The notes beneath the pieces are model-generated. The model saw only the letters and a program-made list of their open reading frames with translations, did no database searches and was not told where the DNA came from. Made by a program: the position numbers and the translations under genes. Shown here piece by piece: positions 6,401-12,621 of a stretch of 17,900 nucleotides of DNA; position 1 is the first letter of the stretch, and each line of letters starts with the position of its first letter. The DNA lies in the NCBI GenBank assembly GCA_016183075.1, contig JACPFH010000065.1:1-17900 (forward strand), in the 5' to 3' direction. Source of the stretch: Deltaproteobacteria bacterium. GTDB taxonomy: Bacteria > Desulfobacterota > Binatia > UBA9968.

Positions 6401-8702
6401 GGGGCGAACCTTCCTAGGGGCGACGGCTGGCGTCGCCCCGTCCAACATCGGGCTGCCCTTTACTCAAAGCTTTACGACCTCTGTCCCTGCAGGTTCGTTT
6501 ATCACTGCCACGGCAACCATAGGCTTTGGGCACACCTCCGAGTTCTCCAAATGTGTCGCGGCTTGGCCTGAGACTGCCTATCACGTCGATGTAAGCTATA
6601 CTGGAGATGTGAGTGATGGTAGCAAGGCGAAGCCGTGGAAAACCATTTCGCAAGCCGCTGCTATCGATCTTAAACCGGGCGACTTTGTGGTCGTTCATCC
6701 CGGCACCTACCGTGAGACAGTAAGTCTTAATTACCAAGGAACAAAAGATGCGCCGATAACGTTCGCCGCGGACGGCGACGTTGTTATAAAGGGTTCCGAC
6801 CCCATTGTCGCGTGGAACGCAAAAGGGGGCGGCATTTATTCCCACAAGAACTGGATTTACAAAGAACCCATCCCTGTACCAAGCATAGCTGCCCCCAATA
6901 TGTTTAATCTCGTAAAAAAAGTGAATGGGATAGAAAAGGATTTTATGCCAACATACCAGAACTTGGCGGTTACTGTTGAGTGGGTCTTTAATGATAAAAA
7001 GAAGGATTATGATATTCATGTGAAGAATTGGGATAAAGGGTGGGAGTTCCTGGAGAAAGAATTTCCGGACGTCCTTTATTCCTTGGGAAGGAATCAAGTC
7101 TTTGTCGATGAGAAGCCGTTGCGGGAAGTAGTGAGCTACGATGCTCTTAAACCAGGGACGTTCTACATTGATCCGAAAACTCAGGAGCTTTTTGTCTTCC
7201 TTGCTGATTCATCCAATCCGGCAAAACATCAGATGGAAGGAAGCACGCGGGATATTCTGGTCAATTTTGATGATTCTTCGTCTTTTATCGTCTTTAAGGG
7301 ATTCAAAATGAGGCATGCGTCCTCTGGCATAGGTGTTGGGTATGGGATGTCGGCAAAGGCAATGCATGCGGTCAGGTTGGGTGGGACTAACCATGTCTTC
7401 GAAAATAATAAGATCCAGTACGTAAACGGGATAGGGCTTAACATTCCAGGCCACCCCAATCAACCTTCTCCAAAAGAACCCAACTTTGATTACATGAATC
7501 CGTGCGACCAATACCCTCCAGATTATAAGGGCTCATGCGATACAATCAAGTATGCAGAGCTAATACAGAAGTTCCATCTGGGATACCTTATAAAAGGGAA
7601 CATCATTGAACACTCTGGACACCTAGGCATTGCCGCGATTAATGCAGCGGGCGTAAAGGTTCATGATAATATCGTCCGCTTCAATAGCTTTCGGACCAGC
7701 TTCCTTAAACAGGGGTGGGCGGGGGGCGGGATCAAGATACACTTGGCTCTGAACTGGGACATTAAGGGGCTGAAGGCCTACTATAATTATTACCACGGGT
7801 TATGGTTTGACGTCGCTTGTTTTGGGAACAAAATACAAAATAGCGTCTTTTACGGAAACAACGTTGCCGTTCGGCTGGAGGGTTGTAACGCCAAGACACC
7901 CGACCAAGGAACTGTCGTCACCGAGAACATCATGTATTCGAATGTAGAGGGCGTCGATTATTCGCTCAACGGATACCTAACCGTTTCCAACAATCTCATC
8001 GCCTATAATGATTATGGGATTCTGGCGACCGGGGTTGCTGTTTTTCTTAGTCAAACCAATAAAGTCATCGGGAATCTGGTAACAGATAACGAGAACGCCA
8101 ATATGGGCTACACCGTATACAGTCACGATACCGTCTTCGACAACAATCTCTATTACGGCGTCCATGAATGTCATTTCACCACGCATGGAGCTTATAATTG
8201 CCCGCAGCTGAGTTACTGGGCTAGACATGAAGCGCTCAAGAAAGATATTAACAGCCAAGATTTATCAGCAGACGAAAAAGGTGTGCTCATCAAGCAGATG
8301 GAATACCATCATGGCTACCCTAATTGGAATTCACAGGTGGCGATTAGATCTGCTTATTACATTAAGACTTTGGCGGACTGGCGGCAGGCGACCGATGTCT
8401 GGTCAAAGGAAGCAAATTTCACTTATGACTATTCTGGGGCTAAGGAAGCGTCTGACAATTGGGCGGCTTACTACAAAGGAACTTATCCTTCTGCCAATGA
8501 GTCCACAGGGTGGTCTACGGTTCCCATGCCCTCCCAATACCTTAATGATCAGTTTATGCAAATTCCACTCTTGCCAGATCAGAACACTATTTATGCGGAT
8601 CCAAAGTATCTTGATCCTGTAAAAGAAAACTTCTGCCTAGCTCCGGGCAGCATTGCCAGCGTAAAGAAAATCGGTCCTGCGGTGCTGCACAAGTGCAAGT
8701 AA
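3336..8702 (+). CDS. Giant secreted right-handed beta-helix protein: two CSLREAI modules plus a C-terminal beta-helix domain
   Basis: This frame gives 1788 residues. Its first ATG (3336) has no ribosome site and would lack a signal peptide, so the true gene most likely starts at 3194 with a frameshift near 3347-3371. Module 1 starts at CPLRAAIQE (13-21) and module 2 at CSLREAINAANA (from about residue 617). Each has a 'GYTQPGA' stretch, then IGTD/NTIGG/ISG rungs (about five in module 1, three in module 2), then a closing domain with FFANxVCDP, GEG and TSEFSxC. From about residue 1085 a different beta-helix begins (KPWKTISQAAA, VVHPGTYRETV, then NQVFVDEKPLREV), like polysaccharide-lyase/DUF1565-type folds. 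The product is probably extracellular and may bind or cleave glycans; no catalytic residues can be assigned. The 3' third is distinctly AT-richer than the rest. Confidence 0.85.
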   Translation: MVGARLGLREPECPLRAAIQEVNNFVSGTHTIQFNIPSSDLGCNAAGVCTIKPQSSLPAIGAGASVIINGYTQPGAKENPNPLSPYPIIPINAVLRIELDGSNFAGALGLSLAAPNSTIKGLVLNRFPGCALSIQGKANTGNKIVGNFFGTDATGAVALSNGLCGVFIGTNNNDVDGNVISGGGRSVDILGVSGNRVRGNLIGTDISGTNALGKGYSGVFIWEASNAQIGPNNVIADKTYGVYIYGTTAEGNKVFGNLIGTNSSGTGALGNGIGVGIYCSGSNEIGIFPGGGNLISGNKSHGVEIGCGNPAISTPGNKVQGNDIGRSPVGAAPLANGGHGVHVYNGASQTTIGGTKLDQRNTISGNMGSGIAIVGGAKGTLVQGNSIGTLNGTAPLGNGSHGVLIENSVTNTIGDVLFDVTQTTGGAPCTGGCNIIAHNGGNGVAVTGSSTGNRILVNSIFANGGVGIDLGADGVTANVLKNPEGQNSPFLTEITGATGGVTVQGILHSAPNSLFNLAFFANSVCDPSGHGEGQTYLGKSQVTTDGSGEGSFNATFMTTLPTSSFITVTAIRSFPAANTSEFSQCLQVGQTQSPPFMGLTVNSTSDVDNGTCSASHCSLREAINAANALPGPDKIGFNIPVNTDPGCKPATGVCTIKPGTTAGFPKITDSVIIDGYTQPGAKANTNPITLGSNAQLKIELTGFLSGNSPANLVLAEKGLVIEAGNSTVRGLVINAFLLAGIEVAKNLGLNVIEGNFIGTDSTGTQAVSALQQAGISIFGSNDNTIGGTTPPARNLISGSVTGVAAASTSSGNKIKGNFIGTDITGTQSLGNSNGVIIGGSGNTIGGTTPEERNVISGDGGAGVKISTETLDAPPAASNQIQANFIGTQLDGVSPLGNGNGIVFDINPTNTLIGGSVGTTEGACTGACNVIAFNAGPGVVYTTSLFKGGNIISRNSIFSNAGYGIDNWGFGIDTSEIPVLMSASSNPSGTPVEWKLPLITKPNDPYTVEFFANDVCDPLDYGEGRTFLGATAGVAPSNIGLPFTQSFTTSVPAGSFITATATIGFGHTSEFSKCVAAWPETAYHVDVSYTGDVSDGSKAKPWKTISQAAAIDLKPGDFVVVHPGTYRETVSLNYQGTKDAPITFAADGDVVIKGSDPIVAWNAKGGGIYSHKNWIYKEPIPVPSIAAPNMFNLVKKVNGIEKDFMPTYQNLAVTVEWVFNDKKKDYDIHVKNWDKGWEFLEKEFPDVLYSLGRNQVFVDEKPLREVVSYDALKPGTFYIDPKTQELFVFLADSSNPAKHQMEGSTRDILVNFDDSSSFIVFKGFKMRHASSGIGVGYGMSAKAMHAVRLGGTNHVFENNKIQYVNGIGLNIPGHPNQPSPKEPNFDYMNPCDQYPPDYKGSCDTIKYAELIQKFHLGYLIKGNIIEHSGHLGIAAINAAGVKVHDNIVRFNSFRTSFLKQGWAGGGIKIHLALNWDIKGLKAYYNYYHGLWFDVACFGNKIQNSVFYGNNVAVRLEGCNAKTPDQGTVVTENIMYSNVEGVDYSLNGYLTVSNNLIAYNDYGILATGVAVFLSQTNKVIGNLVTDNENANMGYTVYSHDTVFDNNLYYGVHECHFTTHGAYNCPQLSYWARHEALKKDINSQDLSADEKGVLIKQMEYHHGYPNWNSQVAIRSAYYIKTLADWRQATDVWSKEANFTYDYSGAKEASDNWAAYYKGTYPSANESTGWSTVPMPSQYLNDQFMQIPLLPDQNTIYADPKYLDPVKENFCLAPGSIASVKKIGPAVLHKCK

Positions 8703-8775
8703 GTGCCTTTATCCGTCGCCTGGTATCTCCAGGGCCAGTCACAGCGGGGAATGCAGCCTTGGCCACGCGCTCCAT
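8703..8775. other. Short spacer with a small hairpin between the beta-helix gene and the ThDP fragment
   Basis: CCTGG (8719-8723) pairs with CCAGG (8729-8733) around TATCT, without a T tract, so terminator function is doubtful. The homology to the ThDP gene begins abruptly at 8776. I see no terminal inverted repeats or target duplication at this junction. Confidence 0.3.
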
Positions 8776-8988
8776 GGCGCCGCCAAAAAGACCGGGATTC
8801 ACTTCGGCAGCCCCATTTTGCCTATTCCGGACTATCGTCTGTATGCCGAGATTTAGGGGGGATACGGTGTCAGAGTGACCGATCCTAAAGATATCCAACC
8901 GGCGATTGCTCGGGCTCTGGAACAGGCCAAGGCGGGGCGGTTAGCCGTGATCGACGTGGTTCTCAACGACTATATACCCGGTCAATAA
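8776..8988 (+). pseudogene. Truncated duplicate of the 3' end of the ThDP enzyme gene
   Basis: These 213 bases align without gaps to 2458-2670, the last 70 codons and stop of the ThDP gene, with 12 mismatches by my hand alignment (about 94% identity). Ten mismatches are synonymous third-position changes, one changes Leu to Phe, and one turns TAC into TAG, giving an in-frame stop. There is no ThDP N-terminal or central sequence upstream and no start codon with a ribosome site, so it is a non-functional relic. The excess of silent changes suggests that the source was a working paralogue under selection before truncation. Both copies end at the same TAA and then diverge. Confidence 0.93.
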
Positions 8989-9038
8989 GCTCCCTCAGGA
9001 AGCGCGCTTCAGCCTGAGGCTGATCCGCCTCTGGCGGA
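8987..9038. repeat. Intergenic repeat with tandem small hairpins between convergent genes
   Basis: AAGCTCCCTCAGGAAGCGCGCT (8987-9008) recurs with one mismatch at 17741-17762. It is followed by two tight hairpins: CAGCC/GGCTG (9010-9014/9018-9022) and TCCGCC/GGCGGA (9024-9029/9033-9038). It sits between the plus-strand ThDP relic and the end of the minus-strand VWA gene, so it could act as a bidirectional terminator or be a REP-like dispersed element. There is no strong T tract. Confidence 0.5.
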
Positions 9039-9049
9039 CGCGGCTGCGG

Positions 9050-10624
9050 CTAAAAGCTCACAAAGATATCTTTGGCCTCATCGCCCGTGAGCTTCGAGAC
9101 GGTCGTAATTCTGTCGCTGAATTCTTTTAGCGTGCCGAGCGAGCTGGGGCCGATATCGATGAGGATCGAAAACAGGGAGAAGCCGAGTTTCTCCTTCTCG
9201 CGGCGAAAATTTTCCGCCCACTCCGGGCTAACCTGGCATTCCCCGTCCGTGATGAAGACGATGTCGCCCTTCTTGTAGCGCGACTTTTGCAGGCACTCCA
9301 GGGCCTCGTTCAAAGGTTTCTCGAAATCCGTGCCGCCGCCGGGAAAATATTCGGCCAGATCCATCACCTTTTCGGTCTCGATATCGTAACGCTCGCGCGC
9401 GTTCATCTCCAGGACCTGGAGCGGCGTGTCCTCCGAGGAAAAACAGATGGAGCGAAACAGCCGCCGCTGGCGGCGGGCGATCTCGAGCAGGGTCAGCGTG
9501 ACGGCCTTGGACCAGATCTCTTTATCCCCGGCCATGGAGGAGCTGCCGTCCAGGCAAACGACCATCGGTCCCTTGCCCTTTTCCTCGACGCCCCGCAGGG
9601 AGTATTGCAGCAATTCCTGGTCGAGATAACGGCGGTAAAAGTCCTTGCGCAGGACCGGATGGTGCAGGGTCATAAGCTCGTGGGGCAGCAGCCGCTGGAT
9701 CGAATCGCCGCACTCGACTTCCAATACTTCCTCACTCGCCCGCTCGAAGACCTTTTTCCGCAGCGCCATCGCGTGAAATTTCATCCGCCCGACCATACGC
9801 GCGAGCTTCTTGAGCTTCTCGTTTCCGGCCAGCCGCCTGCCCAGCTCCAACTTCTGCCCGGGAGGGGAGCGCCGCCCGGTGCCCAACGTAAGGCCCCAGT
9901 TCTCCGCCTCCTCGGCCGCATCTTCGAGTTGCTGCGCTACTTTGATGGCCTCCGCTTGCAAGCGCGTGGCTGCCTGTCCCTCGATCTGCTTGAGATCCTC
10001 TTTCAGCCGCGCCGCCTTATGTCTCAGCAGCGCCTCGGCGCCGTCGAATTCACCTTCGATTCGCTCCTTGGCCTTGTCGAAATTTTTCTTCCCCTCTTTG
10101 GAGAAATTTTCAGCCGACAGCTCCTCCGCGTTCTCGACCTCCTGCCGTTTTTCCTCCACCAGCTCTTCCTGTTTCTCGATATCCCAGAGGTCGAGCATGT
10201 CGCGGCGCGTGAGCACCTTTTCCGATCGGATCAGGGCCAGGATGCGCTCGCCAAGCAAGAGCGTGCACAGCCCTGACCGCGCTTCGTCAAGAAGGGTCTG
10301 CTCGCGCAGGATGGCGTAGAGGTTGCTTTGCCTGAGCGCGTTTAGAAGGATCTGGTTCAAAAGGGCGCTTGGCAGCACATCGGCTTCCTGGCGGAAGATA
10401 ATGTTGCCCTTAAAGAGCAAACAGAACAGATCCTGGAGGAGGGAGCCGAAGTGAGGAAGGAACGTGCCGCCGTCCTCTTCGAGCTTGCGCAAAGAAGGGG
10501 ACTCCGAGCGCAGATTGCGGTAGGCTCGCCGGTCATAAGCGTCGCTTTCGATCCAGCACGTATTTTGCGGCAACGGCTGGAGGACTCTCTTTTTCGGTGC
10601 AGTTTTCTTTCGCTTCGACGCCAT
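9050..10624 (-). CDS. VWA-domain protein, ViaA-like partner of the adjacent MoxR ATPase
   Basis: A 524-residue protein starting MASKRKKTAPKKRV at 10624. Its ATG overlaps the upstream ATPase stop by one base (TGATG), with TGGAG eight bases before it. A longer in-frame start at 10807 would lie inside the ATPase gene and is rejected. The N-terminus is very basic, residues about 148-245 are a long charged, probably coiled-coil segment, and the C-terminus is a von Willebrand A domain with a complete MIDAS: D359-x-S361-x-S363, T432 in GGGTD, and D460 in ITDGE. VWA proteins paired with MoxR ATPases (RavA-ViaA in E. coli) use the metal site to bind a client or partner and are thought to help assemble or remodel complexes at the membrane. 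The length is close to ViaA. The client here is unknown. Confidence 0.88.
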   Translation of the reverse strand: MASKRKKTAPKKRVLQPLPQNTCWIESDAYDRRAYRNLRSESPSLRKLEEDGGTFLPHFGSLLQDLFCLLFKGNIIFRQEADVLPSALLNQILLNALRQSNLYAILREQTLLDEARSGLCTLLLGERILALIRSEKVLTRRDMLDLWDIEKQEELVEEKRQEVENAEELSAENFSKEGKKNFDKAKERIEGEFDGAEALLRHKAARLKEDLKQIEGQAATRLQAEAIKVAQQLEDAAEEAENWGLTLGTGRRSPPGQKLELGRRLAGNEKLKKLARMVGRMKFHAMALRKKVFERASEEVLEVECGDSIQRLLPHELMTLHHPVLRKDFYRRYLDQELLQYSLRGVEEKGKGPMVVCLDGSSSMAGDKEIWSKAVTLTLLEIARRQRRLFRSICFSSEDTPLQVLEMNARERYDIETEKVMDLAEYFPGGGTDFEKPLNEALECLQKSRYKKGDIVFITDGECQVSPEWAENFRREKEKLGFSLFSILIDIGPSSLGTLKEFSDRITTVSKLTGDEAKDIFVSF

Positions 10625-11790
10625 CAGAATCGCTCCAGCATCTGCTTCTGTATGGTTTCGATCTCTTCCTTGACGGCTCCGACCCGGTCGACGGGCCGGC
10701 CGAGCTTTTGAGCCTTCTCTATGATCTGGTCCACTTTGGCCAGAATGTTCCTCAGCTTGGTATGGACCTCGATCAGCGCCCGAGCCCGTTCGTCGCTGGT
10801 TTCCCAAGGTCGCAGGGCGGAATCGCGCACCTCCCTGGATTCGTACAGGAGCTCCTTGACCTCTTCTTCATAGCCCAGGAGGAGTTCGCGGATCGTATCC
10901 CGAACCTGGTCATGTTCTCCCGGATCCCGCCACAAGACATGCTCGAGGAAAAAGAGATCCTTCTCCGTGACCTCTTTTTCCCCTTCGAGGTACGCATGCG
11001 CCTGCAGCAAGGAGAGCGACTGCCGGTAGCGGCGGTCCGATGCTTCGATGCTTTTCTTCTTTAGTTCGCGCCGTATGTCAGCGACGGTCTGGTAAATATA
11101 GCCGGGGATCGGCAGGCTTCGAGCTTGGCTTTGCACCTCGCGGACCTCTTCCAGGCTGAGAGTCGTCCGCTCGGGGCGCAAGGGAGCCTCCAGCATTCGG
11201 AGAAAGCGAAAGTCCTCCTGGATGTAATTGACCAGGAAGCGCAGCAGGAAGCGGTCGTAGAGAGCCATCAGCTCGTCGTCCTCCGGCAGCTCGTTGCTCG
11301 CGCCGAAGAGCGTAAGCAGAGGGACCGAAACGATCTCTTTCCCATTGTGGAATAGCCGCTCGTTTATGAGCGTGAGGATAGCATTCAAGATCGATGAGTT
11401 GGCCTTGAAGATCTCGTCCAGGAAGGCGATATGCGCTTCGGGAAGCTTGCGGCTCGTGACCCTTCGATAGTCGTCCTGTTCCAGGGCCTTCAAGCTTACG
11501 GCGCCGAAGATCTCTTCGGGAGTACTGAAGCGGGTGAGCAGCCATTGAAAATAGCTGGCGCCGTGGATGCGCCGGCAGATCTCGTCGGCGAGCATCGATT
11601 TGGCGGTTCCCGGCGGCCCGATGATCAGCACGTGCTGCGAGCAGAGCAGGGCGGCGAGGGCGCCGTCGATCAACTCGCTTCGCTCCAAAAAGATTTGCTT
11701 TAGCTCCTCGCGGATTTTTTTGAGCTTCTCTTGCGCCGCCACGATGATCTCAAGCGTACCAAATGGCCTGCCAGGAAACAATGTTTTCAA
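10624..11790 (-). CDS. MoxR-family AAA+ ATPase, RavA-like
   Basis: It carries Walker A GPPGTAKS (58-65), Walker B IAFLDE (121-126), sensor 1 at N166 in GASNELPE and a candidate arginine finger R180 in LYDRF. The segments LLTRFSTPEEIFG and INERLFHNG match the RavA branch of MoxR ATPases. This AAA+ core occupies about residues 20-260, followed by a charged helical C-terminus. The enzyme would be a cytoplasmic ATP-driven hexameric remodeller acting with the VWA protein encoded next to it. The start is uncertain: the frame opens at a TTG at 11790 with no ribosome site, and no ATG or GTG lies between it and the in-frame TAG ending the preceding small gene; a GTG at IIVAAQ is the other option. The 388 aa length is shorter than E. 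coli RavA (498), mainly by lacking its C-terminal region. Confidence 0.88.
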   Translation of the reverse strand: MKTLFPGRPFGTLEIIVAAQEKLKKIREELKQIFLERSELIDGALAALLCSQHVLIIGPPGTAKSMLADEICRRIHGASYFQWLLTRFSTPEEIFGAVSLKALEQDDYRRVTSRKLPEAHIAFLDEIFKANSSILNAILTLINERLFHNGKEIVSVPLLTLFGASNELPEDDELMALYDRFLLRFLVNYIQEDFRFLRMLEAPLRPERTTLSLEEVREVQSQARSLPIPGYIYQTVADIRRELKKKSIEASDRRYRQSLSLLQAHAYLEGEKEVTEKDLFFLEHVLWRDPGEHDQVRDTIRELLLGYEEEVKELLYESREVRDSALRPWETSDERARALIEVHTKLRNILAKVDQIIEKAQKLGRPVDRVGAVKEEIETIQKQMLERF

Positions 11791-11832
11791 TGCGGGGTAG
11801 TGAAACTGCTCGAAGGTTGGGCGGTGGGCGGC

Positions 11833-12036
11833 CTACTTTGACTCAGGCGGCTCGTTCAAGCCGGCGCACTTGCCGTAATGGCGTTTCGTTATGCATTCCA
11901 AACAGAGGCTTCCACGTAGGAGATATTCGTGGTGTTGTATTTCAATATAGTCAGCGGCAGGCCAAGTCGAGCAGTTGGTGCAAAAATGCCACTTCTCGCT
12001 ATCTGTTTGTCTGCGGTATGTCGTTACTGTCGGCAT
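11833..12036 (-). CDS. Small four-cysteine (putative zinc-binding) protein, function unknown
   Basis: The 67-residue product starts MPTVTTYRRQTDSEKWHFCT, continues with CxxC (FCTNC), then LCLEC about 27 residues later and a final GKCAG. Two CxxC knuckles of this spacing suggest a zinc ribbon. From memory, small hypothetical proteins with a similar HFCxNCxxWP...LCxEC layout occur in related bacteria. It ends 42 bases before the RavA-like gene, on the same strand and in the same frame, so it may be its upstream operon partner. No strong ribosome site precedes the ATG. It is probably real because the cysteine pattern is coherent. Confidence 0.6.
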   Translation of the reverse strand: MPTVTTYRRQTDSEKWHFCTNCSTWPAADYIEIQHHEYLLRGSLCLECITKRHYGKCAGLNEPPESK

Positions 12037-12053
12037 AGAGCCTGTGGGGAATA

Positions 12054-12107
12054 AAGGGGACGGGCTATTATTCTAAAGCAGTGAGAAAAAATCCAGCCCG
12101 CCCCCTT
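12054..12107 (-). terminator. Long-stem inverted repeat, probable terminator of the secreted-protein operon
   Basis: AAGGGGACGGGCT (12054-12066) and AGCCCGCCCCCTT (12095-12107) are inverted with 12 of 13 positions matching. The loop contains a poly-T run as read on the minus strand. It lies just after the stop of the 158-residue gene and ahead of the four-cysteine gene. The arms (GACGGGCTATTATTC type) also resemble dispersed REP-like palindromes, so both roles are possible. Confidence 0.6.
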
Positions 12108-12120
12108 TCTCCCAATCCGA

Positions 12121-12597
12121 TTACTCGATCACGATGCTCCCGGCAGTTAGCGTCGCCGACGGCAAAGTTGATGTCCCGAGTGTCAGGAGAAGGCTCTGGG
12201 TCGTGGCGGTTACAGTGAACGGCACGCCGGGAAGAGGCGCGCTGCCGTCACCCATGTCCACCGTGGCGCTGCCGCTGAAGGTAGCACTCCCATCCGGCCC
12301 GACGGAGCCACTGCTGACCTTTCCGTCTACATCGATCTCCTGCGGCTGGCCGAGCAGTGATGTGCCTAGCAGAACGGTATGAAACTCTCCCGTTGCGGTG
12401 CCGTCTGAGGCGACGGACACCCCCTTGCCTAGCTCTAGGCCATTGAGAGGGATGCCGTTGAACGCCGCCCCGCCCCCAAACATCCCCGCGCCCGCGCCGG
12501 TTACCCCGGTGTCTTCGCTCTGGGCGAGAACGGGTGCCGGCGCAAGAGTAATCGTCATGCTAAGGATCGCCGCCCATAGAAAAACTAATTTTTTCAT
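12121..12597 (-). CDS. Secreted hypothetical protein (158 aa)
   Basis: The ATG at 12597 is chosen because GGGAG lies eight bases upstream; an in-frame ATG at 12615 would sit on top of that site. The product starts MKKLVFLWAAILSMTITLAP with a signal peptide ending at VLAQ (about residue 26). The mature part of about 130 residues is rich in Gly, Ser, Thr and Ala, with almost no aromatic or basic residues, and has repeated beta-like segments (LELGKGVSVASDG, VGPDGSATFSGSATVDMGDG). No catalytic motif is visible and I do not recognise a named family. It starts 24 bases after the beta-helix gene and is probably co-translated with it as an exported surface or periplasmic partner. Confidence 0.75.
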   Translation of the reverse strand: MKKLVFLWAAILSMTITLAPAPVLAQSEDTGVTGAGAGMFGGGAAFNGIPLNGLELGKGVSVASDGTATGEFHTVLLGTSLLGQPQEIDVDGKVSSGSVGPDGSATFSGSATVDMGDGSAPLPGVPFTVTATTQSLLLTLGTSTLPSATLTAGSIVIE

Positions 12598-12621
12598 TGT
12601 GATTTCTCCCTTCATCGATGG

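Noticed and set aside
2671..8775. Composite transposon flanked by the two ThDP copies
   Set aside because: No transposase, terminal inverted repeats or target-site duplication was seen; the flanking match is a coding 3' end with silent substitutions.
8693..8888. Small open frames over the ThDP relic
   Set aside because: They are alternative-frame readings of the duplicated ThDP 3' end; the same shadow frame occurs at 2375-2560 in the intact gene.
9287..10276. A 329-residue plus-strand open frame opposite the VWA gene
   Set aside because: It is antisense to a well-supported coding gene, has no ribosome site or recognisable motif, and its composition is the mirror of the charged helical VWA protein.
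10625..10807. Longer N-terminus for the VWA protein
   Set aside because: It would overlap the 3' end of the ATPase gene by about 180 bases; the ATG at 10624 has a ribosome site and the coupled TGATG overlap.
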